Origin: Rhodospirillales bacterium
GTDB lineage: Bacteria > Pseudomonadota > Alphaproteobacteria > Micavibrionales > Micavibrionaceae
DNA length: 64,000 nucleotides
Assembly: GCA_023898785.1 (NCBI GenBank)
Contig: CP060239.1
Location: forward strand, 62,001-126,000
Direction: 5' to 3'
A program made the position numbers and the translations under genes. The notes below the pieces were generated by a model, which worked only from the letters and a program-made list of their open reading frames with translations, was not told where the DNA came from and did not search any database. Positions 16,617 to 26,753 of this stretch are shown here, piece by piece. Each line of letters starts with the position of its first letter. Within the stretch, counting starts at the first letter, position 1.

Positions 16617-17515
16617 GACTGGAATATGCGATTGATGTGCGTACGAAGGGCTGGATTGTCGATCTGGCCGTTGATGCGCTCGGCGATACCGTCAAAAAAG
16701 GAGACCTTCTCTTTACTTACTACAGTCCTGATTTGATGAACGCGCAGTCAGATTTTCTGATTGGCTCACGTGTGGGCAATGCCACACAAAGGCTGCGACT
16801 TTACGGTATGGATGATAAGGCGATTGCTGAATTAAAAGAGCGCGGCAAATTTTTTGAAAAAACACCATTTTACGCGCCAGAAGACGGTACCGTTACTATG
16901 CTGAATGTTCGCAAGGGCGGGCATGTGAATGAAGGCGGAAGCGTTTTAAAATTACAGGATTTTTCAACAGTGTGGGTGAATGCCGATGTTCCGATCCGTG
17001 ATGTTCAGTTTCTTAAAGTCGGCGCGCCTGCCACTGTTACCGAGCCTGAAACAGGCAAAGCGTATGAAACAAAAATAGATTTTATTCATCCAGTGAATGA
17101 TCCTAAAAGCCGGACGGTGCCTGTGCGTCTTGTGCTGGATAATCCGGAGGGCACATTAAAGCCCGATACTTATGTTGATGTTTCTTTTAGTGCCGACACG
17201 CAATCCCGCTTGGCTGTGCCGAGCGAAGCCGTGCTTTACGGTAAAATGGGCGCCTATGTAATTGAGAATTTGGGTGACGGGTATTTCCGCCCTGTGATGG
17301 TGGAGACAGGTATTACAGCAGAGGGATTGACCGAGATTACACAAGGGCTTTCACACGGTCAGACAATCGTTCAGTCTGGACAATTTATGCTCGATGCTGA
17401 AAGCAATCTTAAAGGCGGCATGGCAGCGATGGGACACGATCATGGCGGCAGCGATATGAAAGATATGCAGCCAGAACAAAATTCAAGTGAAGAAAGTCAA
17501 GGCCATGTCCACTAA
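16544..17515 (+). CDS. cusB: Copper/silver efflux periplasmic adaptor, 5' end lost
   Basis: The reading frame can start at 16544, but its first 7-15 residues are antisense to hsdR; recognisable adaptor sequence begins near GRNIRAFGSV (about 16570). What follows is typical CusB: a barrel-sandwich half with GWIVDLAVDALGDTVKKGDL and YYSPDLMNAQSDFL, a beta-barrel, and a C-terminal His/Met-rich tail (GHDHGGSDMKDMQPEQ). The signal peptide and metal-binding N-terminal part are missing. It overlaps cusA by 11 bases. Without its leader it would not reach the periplasm, so the pump may be impaired unless this is an assembly join. Confidence 0.85.
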   Translation: MQQSDSHHDFGRNIRAFGSVAPSTRLEYAIDVRTKGWIVDLAVDALGDTVKKGDLLFTYYSPDLMNAQSDFLIGSRVGNATQRLRLYGMDDKAIAELKERGKFFEKTPFYAPEDGTVTMLNVRKGGHVNEGGSVLKLQDFSTVWVNADVPIRDVQFLKVGAPATVTEPETGKAYETKIDFIHPVNDPKSRTVPVRLVLDNPEGTLKPDTYVDVSFSADTQSRLAVPSEAVLYGKMGAYVIENLGDGYFRPVMVETGITAEGLTEITQGLSHGQTIVQSGQFMLDAESNLKGGMAAMGHDHGGSDMKDMQPEQNSSEESQGHVH

Positions 17516-20500
17516 TCAAGAGCATATGCACGACCCGTCCAAGAGTTTTGCGGCCAAAATTATAGATTGGTCTGTGGCAAATAAATTTTTTGTGATGCTG
17601 GGCGCGCTTGTGTTGCTCGCGGCTGGCATGGTCTCGGTGACTAAAATCCCGCTCGATGCAATTCCCGATCTATCGGATACCCAAGTTATTATCCGCACTG
17701 ACTGGCCGGGACAAGCTCCGCAGGTGATTGAGGATCAGGTCACATACCCGCTCTCAACGCAGATGCTATCGCTCCCTAAAACCAAAGTTGTGCGCGGTTT
17801 TTCCATGTTTGGAACATCCTTCGTTTACATTATTTTTGAAGATAACGTCGATATGTACTGGGCGCGTAGCCGGACGCTCGAATATCTTTCACAAGCGCGC
17901 GGGCTTTTGCCTGAAGGCGTGGAGCCTGAACTTGGGCCGGATGCCACAGGTGTGGGCTGGGTTTTTCAATATGCCTTATTTGATAAGACAGGCCAGCATG
18001 ATCTTTCTGAATTAAGAAGCCTACAAGACTGGTTCGTACGCTTTGAACTAGCCACGATTGATGGTGTGGCAGAGGTTGCTTCTGTAGGCGGGTTTGTTAA
18101 AGAATATCAGGTACAGGTCGATCCGAATAAGCTTCGCGCCTTTGATATACCGCTGCAAAAAGTGGTAGAGGCCGTGCGCGGCGCAAATGCTGAAACGGGT
18201 GGACGCACATTAGAGATGGCGGAAACGGAATATCTTATCCGCTCCTACGGCTATGTGAACAAGCCGGATGATCTGGCGCAGGCTGTTTTGAAGACTGCGG
18301 ACGGTACGCCAATTACCGTGGGTGATGTCGCTCGTGTTGTCGAAGGTCCGGCCATTCGGCGCGGTATTACCGAACTGAACGGTGAAGGTGAAGCCGTGGG
18401 CGGCATTGTTGTTATGCGCCCCGGTGCGAATGCGTTGGATGTCATTCATAATGTCAAAGAACGGCTGGAAAGCGTGCGGCAAGGCTTGCCCGAAGGTGTG
18501 GAGCTGAAAGTTGTCTATGACCGTAGCGAGCTGATTGAAGGCTCTGTTGATTATCTGAAAGATAAGCTAATCGAAGAAAGCGTGATGGTCGCGCTGATTA
18601 CTTTCCTGTTTCTTCTCCACGCGCGCAGTGCTTTGGTGGCGATTATCACCATTCCGCTTGGTATTCTTGCAGCTTTCATCATCATGAACGCGCAAGGTAT
18701 TACGGCGAATATAATGTCGCTAGGCGGGATTGCGATTGCGATTGGCGCGATGGTCGATGCCTCGATTGTGATGGTTGAGAACGCGCATAGAAAACTCTCT
18801 GATATGGGCGCTGACGCAAAACCAGAAGATAAACAAAAAGCATTGGTGCAAGCGGCAAAAGAAGTTGGTCCGGGTCTGTTTTTTTCATTGCTGATTATTA
18901 CTGTCTCGTTCTTCCCTGTCTTTGCTTTAACCGGGCAGTCAGAAAGATTGTTTACGCCGCTGGCTTTCACCAAAACCTATGCAATGGCGGCGGCGGCTTT
19001 GTTATCCGTTACTGTTGTGCCTGTGCTGATGCTCTGGCTCATACGCGGCAAGATCAAACGTGAAGATGAAAATCCGATCAATCGTTTCTTTATTGCGCTT
19101 TATAAGCCATTTCTCAATGCAGCGCTAAAATGGCGTAAAACAACGATTGTTCTGGCACTGGCTGCGCTTATCTCTACTGCGCTTCCGGCATCCAAGCTGG
19201 GCAGTGAATTTATGCCGCCGCTTTATGAAGGTGGATTGCTTTATATGCCGATGACCCTGCCGGGAGTCTCACCAGCCAAAGCGCGGGAGATATTGCAGGT
19301 TACCAATCGCCAGTTGATGCAAGCCCCGGAAATCGAACATGTATTCGGCAAAGCCGGACGTGCAGATACAGCGACCGATCCTGCACCCTTAGCCATGATC
19401 GAAACATGGATTGAACTTAAACCCCGCGATCAATGGCGCGAAGGCATGATACCGCAAAAGCTGATCGCTGATCTGAATAAGCGTGTTGGCCTGCCGGGTA
19501 TGATGGATAGCTGGGGCTATCCGATTAAAATCCGCCTCGATATGCTAACTACGGGTATTCGCACCCCTGTCGGCATCAAGATTGCCGGATCGGATTTACA
19601 GGAAATCGACCGCATCGCCAAAGATGTTGAGGGGCGCGCTAAAGATGTTCCCGGCACGCGCAGCGCGATTGCTGACCGGGTTGTTGGCGGGAAATATATT
19701 GAGATTGTTCCTGATCGCCGTGAGCTTGCGCGATACGGCATTGCTCTTAAAACCGTGCAGCAGGTTATCCAGACAGCCCTTGGCGGGATGCAGCTTGATG
19801 AGGCCGTGGAAGGCCGAGAGCGTTATCCGATCATGCTACGCTATGACCGTCCTTATCGAGAGCATATTTCCGATCTGGATAATATTCTGGTCAGCGCTCC
19901 GAATGGTGCGCACATTCCGCTTGCCGATCTGGCGGACATCCGTATTGCTGAGGGACCATCCATGATCAAGTCCGAGGATGCACGTCTGAACGGCTGGGTG
20001 TTTGTCGATATTGAGGGGCGTGATATTGGCTCTTATATCGCTGATCTTAAAGAAGCTCTGAAAACATTAGAGCTTCCGCAAGGATATACGCTGAAATTCT
20101 CCGGTCAGTTTGAGCAAATGCAGGAAGCGGGTGAACGCCTGAAAATAGCTGTTCCAGCAACCATCCTCATTATTCTAACGCTGCTGTATCTGCATTTTGG
20201 ACGGTGGGATCGCACGATCCTGATTATGCTTTCTGTACCGTTCGGCATTATCGGCGGTGTATGGTGGCTATGGTTGGCAGGATACAACCTTTCCGTTGCT
20301 GTGGCCGTTGGCTTTATTGCACTGGCCGGAATTGCAGTGGAAACCGCTATCGTTATGCTGATTTATATCGATCATGAAATGCGGGAGCATTGGCCGGATA
20401 CGTTCGAGAAACTCCTAGAAAATGTGCGCCATGGAGCAATTCAAAGGCTCCGCCCGAAACTCATGACGGTCAGCACCATCATTCTTGGCTTGATCCCGAT

Positions 20501-20672
20501 TTTCCTCACCGACGGGCCGGGTTCTGATGTGATGCGCCGTATTGCTCTGCCAATGGTCGGCGGCATGGTCAGCACGCTTGTTCTGACACTGATCCTGATA
20601 CCTGTGCTCTATGCTGTGTATATGCAATGGCAACTGAAATTGCCTTTAAAAGAAGAAAGGACTGAACAATGA
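17505..20672 (+). CDS. cusA: Copper/silver RND efflux pump CusA
   Basis: 1055 residues, the usual HME-RND length. N-terminal motif FFVMLGALVLLAAG, then the periplasmic porter start (IPLDAIPDLSDTQVII). TM4 holds GAMVDASIVMVENAHRKL (about 412-429) with the acidic pair of the proton relay. Met-containing segments LLYMPMTLPG and LDMLTTGIRTPVG match the places where CusA has its methionine metal site, which supports Cu(I)/Ag(I). The ATG at 17505 was chosen over GTG 17487 because the latter has no ribosome site. It is followed by an overlapping DUF2231 gene. Confidence 0.93.
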   Translation: MSTNQEHMHDPSKSFAAKIIDWSVANKFFVMLGALVLLAAGMVSVTKIPLDAIPDLSDTQVIIRTDWPGQAPQVIEDQVTYPLSTQMLSLPKTKVVRGFSMFGTSFVYIIFEDNVDMYWARSRTLEYLSQARGLLPEGVEPELGPDATGVGWVFQYALFDKTGQHDLSELRSLQDWFVRFELATIDGVAEVASVGGFVKEYQVQVDPNKLRAFDIPLQKVVEAVRGANAETGGRTLEMAETEYLIRSYGYVNKPDDLAQAVLKTADGTPITVGDVARVVEGPAIRRGITELNGEGEAVGGIVVMRPGANALDVIHNVKERLESVRQGLPEGVELKVVYDRSELIEGSVDYLKDKLIEESVMVALITFLFLLHARSALVAIITIPLGILAAFIIMNAQGITANIMSLGGIAIAIGAMVDASIVMVENAHRKLSDMGADAKPEDKQKALVQAAKEVGPGLFFSLLIITVSFFPVFALTGQSERLFTPLAFTKTYAMAAAALLSVTVVPVLMLWLIRGKIKREDENPINRFFIALYKPFLNAALKWRKTTIVLALAALISTALPASKLGSEFMPPLYEGGLLYMPMTLPGVSPAKAREILQVTNRQLMQAPEIEHVFGKAGRADTATDPAPLAMIETWIELKPRDQWREGMIPQKLIADLNKRVGLPGMMDSWGYPIKIRLDMLTTGIRTPVGIKIAGSDLQEIDRIAKDVEGRAKDVPGTRSAIADRVVGGKYIEIVPDRRELARYGIALKTVQQVIQTALGGMQLDEAVEGRERYPIMLRYDRPYREHISDLDNILVSAPNGAHIPLADLADIRIAEGPSMIKSEDARLNGWVFVDIEGRDIGSYIADLKEALKTLELPQGYTLKFSGQFEQMQEAGERLKIAVPATILIILTLLYLHFGRWDRTILIMLSVPFGIIGGVWWLWLAGYNLSVAVAVGFIALAGIAVETAIVMLIYIDHEMREHWPDTFEKLLENVRHGAIQRLRPKLMTVSTIILGLIPIFLTDGPGSDVMRRIALPMVGGMVSTLVLTLILIPVLYAVYMQWQLKLPLKEERTEQ

Positions 20673-21241
20673 TGGACATGAACATAGAAATTATTCCCAA
20701 TTACCACCCCATTTTTGTGCATTTCACGATTGGCTTGCTGAGTGTTTCGGCGCTTTTGTACCTGCTGGGAAGTGTTCTTAAAAAAGAAAATCTGTTTATA
20801 GCGGCACGCTGGAATTTATGGATTGGTGCCGTTCTGACCACTGGTACAGTGATTGCCGGATTTGATGCGTATAATTCAGTTGGCCATGATGCTGCGTCCC
20901 ATGCCGCCATGACGGATCATAAAAACTGGGCGTTGCCGACTGCCGGAATATTTCTGGCTTTGGCTTTATGGGCTGCATGGAAACAGCGCGGCGCTCAAAC
21001 GGTTAGTCCTGTATTCGTTGGCGTTATCGTGCTGGCTTCCAGTTTGCTGGCTGTTACAGGATATAAGGGCGGTGAAGTTGTTTATCGCCACGGCACAGGC
21101 GTGATGAGAATACCTGAAATTCATGGGGATGGTGGCCATGGTAGTCATAGCCATGGTGATGAACCACAGACAAATCATCATGAAACACAAGAGCCAGAAG
21201 CCTCTACAGACCATCATGACCACAGCAGCCATGAGCATTAA
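20669..21241 (+). CDS. DUF2231-like membrane protein with His-rich tail
   Basis: 190 residues with four hydrophobic helices (about 14-36, 45-68, 87-104, 110-130); HPIFVHFTIGLL at the start is the signature of DUF2231 proteins. The last 45 residues are packed with histidine (for example GHGSHSHGDEPQTNHHE), a likely metal-binding tail. The start codon overlaps the cusA stop. It is placed inside the pump operon between cusA and cusC, suggesting a copper-related membrane role such as metal buffering or redox support. Function is inferred from context only. Confidence 0.75.
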   Translation: MMDMNIEIIPNYHPIFVHFTIGLLSVSALLYLLGSVLKKENLFIAARWNLWIGAVLTTGTVIAGFDAYNSVGHDAASHAAMTDHKNWALPTAGIFLALALWAAWKQRGAQTVSPVFVGVIVLASSLLAVTGYKGGEVVYRHGTGVMRIPEIHGDGGHGSHSHGDEPQTNHHETQEPEASTDHHDHSSHEH

Positions 21242-21258
21242 AATGAAGGATAGCCAAG

Positions 21259-22629
21259 ATGAATAACTTTAAGAAATTCGCATTCATATCCACATCGCTT
21301 CTGATTTTATCGGCATGTTCTATGACACCCGATTACCAAAGGCCGGATGTTGAAACGCCTGCATGGAGAAGTGCGCAGAGTATTCAAAATGCCGAAATCG
21401 CTGCCGACTGGTGGACGGGGTTTGAAAGTGCAGAATTAAATGACCTGATTAATCGCGCCCTTGAAAATAACAATAACCTGCAAGCCTCGCTTCAGAGGGT
21501 TGAACAGGCGCGTGCAGATTTAAAAGTTGCCGGTGCTTCGCTGCTCCCTTCGGCGGATGTAACTGCAAGCTATATGAGCGGTTCAACCGTTCCTATGAAT
21601 ATCACAGACATGCGCAATAATGGCATTCCTGAATACACGACAGATATCGGCATATCCTATGAACTTGATTTATTTGGAGCCAACCGCGCAAAAACAAACG
21701 CGGCAGAAAGCAAGCTCCTTAGCTCAGCATATCAGCATGATGCATTGGCGCTCGTGATTATGGGTGATGTGGCGCAAAATTATTTCAATGTCCTGAATTT
21801 GAGAGAGCGTGTGCTCATTGCCAAGGGCAATTTGCGCGCGGGCGAAGATTTGCTGGATGTCGCTGAGGCGCGTTTTCAAACCGGAGCGCGAACACAACTC
21901 GATATCACACGTCAGGAAACACAGGTGGCCAGAGCCAAAGCCGCTGTGACAGCATTAGAACAGGAACTGGCCTTGGCGCAAAACGCACTGGCGGTGCTGA
22001 TTGGTGAACCGCCGCAGAGCTTTCATGTGAGTGGTAAAAATATAAACGCTCTTCATCTGCCCGATCCGGCGGCCTTGCAACCTGCCGCACTTTTGGAACG
22101 CAGACCGGATGTTAAAAGTATGGAGGCCATGCTGATTGCCGCAAATGCCGACATCGGTGCAGCACGGGCCGCATTTTATCCATCTGTCAATATCGGCCCC
22201 AGCCTGTTGCTGGCCGCGAACCCATCGGCTTCTGCTTTGACCTTGGCGGGATCAGTGATTGCGCCGATTTTTCAGGGTGGCCGCTTGGAAGGTAATCTGG
22301 ATCGCTTGACCGCTCGCCAAAAAGAGCTTGCGGAAAATTATCAGCAGACAGTTTTGGTTGCGTTTCAGGAAGCTGAAAATGCCATGACGAAAGTGCAAAA
22401 AACGAAAGAGCGCGAACAATCCTTAAACAAAGCCGTTAGTAAAGCGCGGAAAGCTTATGATATTGCCGAACAGCAATATTCCTTAAGCGTTATTGATTTT
22501 CAGGATGTTCTGGATGCACAGCGCACTCTGCTAGAGTCAGAAGATCAGTATGAACGGGCACGATACGAAACACTGGCCGCACGCGTAGAGTTATTTAAGG
22601 CCATGGGCGGCGGCTGGGAAGAAGAATAA
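21259..22629 (+). CDS. cusC: Outer membrane efflux lipoprotein, CusC/NodT family
   Basis: 456 residues with a lipoprotein signal (lipobox LSACS, Cys about 20) and the standard TolC-like tandem repeat: NNNLQASLQRVEQARADLKV in the first half and AANADIGAARAAFYPSVNIG in the second. It is full length for the NodT family. It is the outer-membrane exit duct for the CusBA pump. A ribosome site (AAGGA) is nine bases before the ATG. Confidence 0.92.
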   Translation: MNNFKKFAFISTSLLILSACSMTPDYQRPDVETPAWRSAQSIQNAEIAADWWTGFESAELNDLINRALENNNNLQASLQRVEQARADLKVAGASLLPSADVTASYMSGSTVPMNITDMRNNGIPEYTTDIGISYELDLFGANRAKTNAAESKLLSSAYQHDALALVIMGDVAQNYFNVLNLRERVLIAKGNLRAGEDLLDVAEARFQTGARTQLDITRQETQVARAKAAVTALEQELALAQNALAVLIGEPPQSFHVSGKNINALHLPDPAALQPAALLERRPDVKSMEAMLIAANADIGAARAAFYPSVNIGPSLLLAANPSASALTLAGSVIAPIFQGGRLEGNLDRLTARQKELAENYQQTVLVAFQEAENAMTKVQKTKEREQSLNKAVSKARKAYDIAEQQYSLSVIDFQDVLDAQRTLLESEDQYERARYETLAARVELFKAMGGGWEEE

Positions 22630-22648
22630 GAAAAAAGGAGTTAGAATT

Positions 22649-22873
22649 ATGCATCATCAACATCATAAAGGTTTTATAGCTTTCATATTGTCATGGAAGG
22701 GCGTTGCCCTGATTTTGGCTTTAGCCGGGCTGAGTTATTACCTTCTGACGCAGCATTTGGATCATCTGGCTGTGGCGTTACCGTATCTTATTCTGCTGGC
22801 CTGCCCCCTCATGCACATATTCGGCCATGGTCACGGCGGGCATGGAGACCATAACAAGGAGGATAAGGAATGA
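22649..22873 (+). CDS. DUF2933 small membrane protein
   Basis: 74 residues with His-rich ends (MHHQHHKG and GHGHGGHGDH) and two membrane helices (about 9-27 and 37-55). This is the pattern of DUF2933 proteins found next to heavy-metal resistance genes. AAAGGAG precedes the start. It overlaps the next gene by four bases. Likely a metal-handling accessory in the inner membrane; no biochemical role is known to me. Confidence 0.75.
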   Translation: MHHQHHKGFIAFILSWKGVALILALAGLSYYLLTQHLDHLAVALPYLILLACPLMHIFGHGHGGHGDHNKEDKE

Positions 22874-24207
22874 GCCATAACCACGACCGTTCAGCACACT
22901 ACAAAGAAAACAGCCTGACCTTAATCGGCGCGGTTTCAATGGGAACCGGGGTGATGATCGGGGCCGGGATATTCGCCCTGACCGGGCAGGTGGCGGAGCT
23001 GGCGCGGGAATGGTTCCCGCTGGCTTTTCTGGCGGCGGCGGTGATTACGGGCTTTAGCGCTTACTCTTACGTGAAAATGTCCAACGCCTATCCGTCTGCG
23101 GGCGGCATTGCCATGTTTTTAGAGAAAGCCTACGGCAAGACTTTTATGACGGCCGGGTGCGCGTTGCTCATGTATTTTTCCATGGTTATTAACGAAAGCC
23201 TTGTCGCGCGGACGTTCGGTACCTATACACTGCAACTTTTTGACGGCGGGAAAGATAGCTGGCTGGTTCCGGCTTTGGGGGTTGGACTTCTGGCCTTTGC
23301 GTTTCTCGTTAATATTCTCGGTAACAAATTCATCCAGACATTTTCGTTCTTCATGGCCTTCCTGAAAGTTGCCGGTATTGCGCTATTAGCTGCAGGCGGT
23401 TTGTGGGCCTCGGGTTTAAGTTTTGAAAGCATTTCCGTGAAACCGGAAGAAACCACGCCCGGCGGGTTTTTAGGGGCAACGGCGCTGGCCATACTCGCTT
23501 ATAAAGGCTTTACCACCATCACCAACAGCGGCGGCGAAATTAAAGACCCGCATAAGAATGTCGGGCGGGCGATTATCATTGCGATTGCTATTTGCGTTGT
23601 TCTTTATCTCATGGTCACGCTGGCGGTTGGTGGTAATCTTTCGATTAACGAGATTATTACAGCCAAAGATTATTCTCTGGCCGAGGCTTCACGGCCTGCC
23701 TTTGGAGAATACGGCCTGTGGGTGACGGTCGGCTTTGCCATTATCGCCACCGTGTCCGGTGTGATTGCCAGCGTGTTTGCGGTGTCCCGAATGCTGGCTA
23801 TGCTCACCGATATGAAACTGGTTCCACATAGTCATTTCGGTATGCCAGGCGATATTCAAAAACATACGCTGGTCTATACGATTGTTCTGGCCATGGTGCT
23901 GACGGTCTTTTTTGACCTCAGCCGGATTGCCTCACTCGGCGCGATTTTTTACATCATCATGGATATTGCTGTGCATTGGGGCGTATTGCGTTATCTGCGC
24001 AAAGAGATTAAGGCCAAAGCCTTTGTGCTTATCACGGCGATTATTCTGGATTTGATCGTATTGAGCGCATTCCTGATTGTAAAAGCACAAACCGATATGC
24101 TGGTGATTTATGTTTCGCTGGCGGGCATGATCTTTGTTTTTGCCGGAGAGAGACTATTTTTAAAACACTATTCCAGATCAGATGAAGGACACTCACATGG
24201 AGCATAA
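22870..24207 (+). CDS. APC-superfamily permease with His-rich ends
   Basis: 445 residues with about 12 membrane helices. The first helix has GTGVMIGAGIFALTGQ, the substrate-backbone-binding motif of APC amino-acid transporters. Both termini are His-rich (MSHNHDRSAH and DEGHSHGA), as in other proteins of this operon. It starts by four-base overlap with the DUF2933 gene and its end overlaps the start of copA, so it is firmly inside the copper operon. Substrate is unknown; an amino acid or a metal-amino-acid complex is possible. Confidence 0.85.
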   Translation: MSHNHDRSAHYKENSLTLIGAVSMGTGVMIGAGIFALTGQVAELAREWFPLAFLAAAVITGFSAYSYVKMSNAYPSAGGIAMFLEKAYGKTFMTAGCALLMYFSMVINESLVARTFGTYTLQLFDGGKDSWLVPALGVGLLAFAFLVNILGNKFIQTFSFFMAFLKVAGIALLAAGGLWASGLSFESISVKPEETTPGGFLGATALAILAYKGFTTITNSGGEIKDPHKNVGRAIIIAIAICVVLYLMVTLAVGGNLSINEIITAKDYSLAEASRPAFGEYGLWVTVGFAIIATVSGVIASVFAVSRMLAMLTDMKLVPHSHFGMPGDIQKHTLVYTIVLAMVLTVFFDLSRIASLGAIFYIIMDIAVHWGVLRYLRKEIKAKAFVLITAIILDLIVLSAFLIVKAQTDMLVIYVSLAGMIFVFAGERLFLKHYSRSDEGHSHGA

Positions 24208-26407
24208 ACACCATAAACATAGTCACGAAAACCATTCATGTTGTCATCATGAGCATGGGAAAAAAGCAAAGCCTGTTAAAATTCCTGCCGGTGCCAATGT
24301 GATTTACACCTGTCCTATGCACCCGGAAATCCGGCAGGAAGGGCCGGGGAACTGTCCAATATGCGGCATGGCGCTGGAGCCGGAAACGATCACCGGCGAA
24401 GAAGGCGAAAACCCGGAACTGACTGATTTTCGCCGCCGTTTCTGGATTGGTCTTATCCTAACATTGCCGGTTTTTGCGTTGGAAATGGGCGCACATCTTT
24501 TAAATTTTCATCATTATATCAGCGGTACTGCTTCAAACTGGATACAACTTGTTTTGGCAACGCCTGTAGTTTTATGGGCAGGATGGCCGTTTTTTGAACG
24601 CGGCTGGCAATCCCTGAAAAGCCGCAATCTGAATATGTTTACTCTTATAGCGATGGGAACAGGTGTAGCGTGGGTTTACAGCGTTATTGCTACGGTAGCG
24701 CCCGGCTTATTTCCCGATACGTTCAAAGGACATGAAGGTGCTGTTGCCGTTTATTTTGAAGCGGCAGCGGTAATTGTCGTGCTTGTTCTTCTCGGTCAGC
24801 TCTTGGAATTAAAGGCGCGCGAACAGACTGGTGGGGCTATCCGTGCGCTGCTCGATCTCGCGCCGAAAACCGCACGCCGGATTAATGAAAATGGCGAGGA
24901 TGAAGATGTGCCGCTTGATCAAATAAAGGCGGGCGATTTGCTCCGCGTACGTCCCGGTGAGAAAGTGCCGCTGGATGGTGTTGTGACCGAGGGCAGCAGT
25001 GCGGTCGATGAATCTATGGTCACAGGGGAATCCATGCCCGTTAAAAAAGAAGCGGAGAGCAAAGTGATCGGCGGTACGATGAACCAGACCGGCAGCTTTG
25101 TTATGAAGGCTGAGCGTGTGGGTAAGGATACGATGCTTTCGCAGATCGTGCAGATGGTTGCCGAGGCACAGCGGAGCCGCGCACCCATTCAGCGCATGGC
25201 GGATCTGGTCGCCTCATGGTTCGTTCCGGTCGTCATACTCTGTGCGATTGTCGCCTTTATCTGCTGGATGGTCTTTGGCCCAACTCCGGCTTTTGCCTAT
25301 GCCTTGATTGCTGCCGTGAGTGTTTTGATTATTGCCTGCCCCTGTGCCTTGGGATTGGCCACGCCAATGTCGATTATGGTTGGTGTTGGTAAGGGCGCGC
25401 AAGGCGGCGTTTTGATTAAGAACGCGGAAAGCCTGGAGCGCATGGAAAAGGTCGATACGCTAGTGGTCGATAAGACCGGAACTTTGACTGAAGGCAAACC
25501 GACCGTTACCAAAATAGTGCCTGCCGAGGGCTACAGTGAAGATGAATTACTTATGTTAGCCGCCTCGCTGGAACAGGGCAGCGAGCATCCATTGGCTCAT
25601 GCCATTGTCATGGCCGCAAAAGACAAGGGGCTGAATTTAGCGAAAGTGGATGATTTTGACTCGCCGACCGGTAAAGGCGTGATCGGCACCGTCAATGGCC
25701 GTGCGGTGGCGCTTGGCAATGTGATGTTGATGGAAGAGCGCGGCGTAGATATTCATAAATTATCGGCGCAGGCCGATGAACTGCGCTCGGACGGTGCTAC
25801 GGCGATCTTTATCGCCGTGGACGGCAAGCCTGCTGGGATACTGGCAATTGCCGACCCGATCAAAAAAACTACGCCAGAGGCTATTGAGGCCCTGCATAAA
25901 CAAGGTATCCGCATCGTAATGTTGACCGGCGATAACCGCCGCACGGCGGAAGCAGTCGCTAGAATGCTGAATATTGAGGAAGTGGAAGCGGAAGTCTTGC
26001 CGGAGGATAAAAGCAAAATTGTTAAAAAATTACAGGGTGAAGGCAAGATTGTGGCCATGGCCGGAGACGGCACGAATGATGCTCCGGCATTAGCCGCAGC
26101 CGATGTGGGCATTGCAATGGGCACCGGAACGGATGTGGCGATGGAAAGCGCGGGTGTAACGCTGCTCAAAGGCGACCTCACTGGCATCGTCCGCGCCCGC
26201 AATCTCTCTGTCGCAACAATGAACAATATCCGGCAAAATTTGTTTTTTGCGTTTGTCTATAATGCGGCGGGCGTACCAGTTGCAGCAGGTATCCTTTATC
26301 CGTTCTTTGGTATTCTGCTCTCACCAATTATAGCGGCAGCGGCGATGTCACTCTCTTCTGTGAGCGTGATCGCCAATGCCTTGCGGCTGCGTTTGCTAAA
26401 GATATAA
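24197..26407 (+). CDS. copA: Copper-exporting P1B-type ATPase CopA
   Basis: 736 residues from the ATG at 24197 (GAAGGA lies just before it; another ATG at 24182 is possible). The order is a His/Cys-rich leader, a heavy-metal-binding domain with YTCPMHPEIRQEGPG and NCPICGMAL, the TGES actuator loop (about 275), the CPC metal site in IACPCALGLATP (about 380), DKTGTLTEG with the phosphorylated Asp (about 424), and GDGTNDAPAL (about 623). The last helices hold YNAAGVPVAAG and AMSLSSVSVIANALRL, the TM7/TM8 signature of Cu(I) P1B-1 pumps. It overlaps the permease end by 11 bases. Confidence 0.95.
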   Translation: MEHKHHKHSHENHSCCHHEHGKKAKPVKIPAGANVIYTCPMHPEIRQEGPGNCPICGMALEPETITGEEGENPELTDFRRRFWIGLILTLPVFALEMGAHLLNFHHYISGTASNWIQLVLATPVVLWAGWPFFERGWQSLKSRNLNMFTLIAMGTGVAWVYSVIATVAPGLFPDTFKGHEGAVAVYFEAAAVIVVLVLLGQLLELKAREQTGGAIRALLDLAPKTARRINENGEDEDVPLDQIKAGDLLRVRPGEKVPLDGVVTEGSSAVDESMVTGESMPVKKEAESKVIGGTMNQTGSFVMKAERVGKDTMLSQIVQMVAEAQRSRAPIQRMADLVASWFVPVVILCAIVAFICWMVFGPTPAFAYALIAAVSVLIIACPCALGLATPMSIMVGVGKGAQGGVLIKNAESLERMEKVDTLVVDKTGTLTEGKPTVTKIVPAEGYSEDELLMLAASLEQGSEHPLAHAIVMAAKDKGLNLAKVDDFDSPTGKGVIGTVNGRAVALGNVMLMEERGVDIHKLSAQADELRSDGATAIFIAVDGKPAGILAIADPIKKTTPEAIEALHKQGIRIVMLTGDNRRTAEAVARMLNIEEVEAEVLPEDKSKIVKKLQGEGKIVAMAGDGTNDAPALAAADVGIAMGTGTDVAMESAGVTLLKGDLTGIVRARNLSVATMNNIRQNLFFAFVYNAAGVPVAAGILYPFFGILLSPIIAAAAMSLSSVSVIANALRLRLLKI

Positions 26408-26753
26408 GTCGCACGCCCTTACACAAAGGTTTAAAATTTCGATAGCGGTGTGGCTTTAAGAACGAGATCAGTTCTTGGCATTTGGCAGAATATCCTTCGC
26501 GTTCTATAAAGCGGGCATTAAAACTGTTTGCTTCTCTATTATATAAGTTTTTTGGGTGCTATAACGTTTAAAATTTTATTTTTCGGGGTTTAATATTAAC
26601 GGTGATCTACTGTCCCAAGGGACACTGGCGGGACAGTTGGAGGCAAAAAGGGACAATAAACCACGAATTACGGCAAAAACATTTTTCTTCTAACCGTTTG
26701 ATTTGTTTGCTGTATTCTGTTTTTGCGTGTTGTAGTTAATTGTCAGAATCTCC
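26408..26753. other. Intergenic region with GGGACA repeats
   Basis: No gene seen. It contains a palindrome TGTCCCAAGGGACA (26611-26624) followed by two more GGGACA words (26630-26635 and near 26650), all within 45 bases. This might be a binding site for a regulator or a remnant of mobile DNA. It lies immediately left of the element bounded by tRNA 3' halves. Confidence 0.4.
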
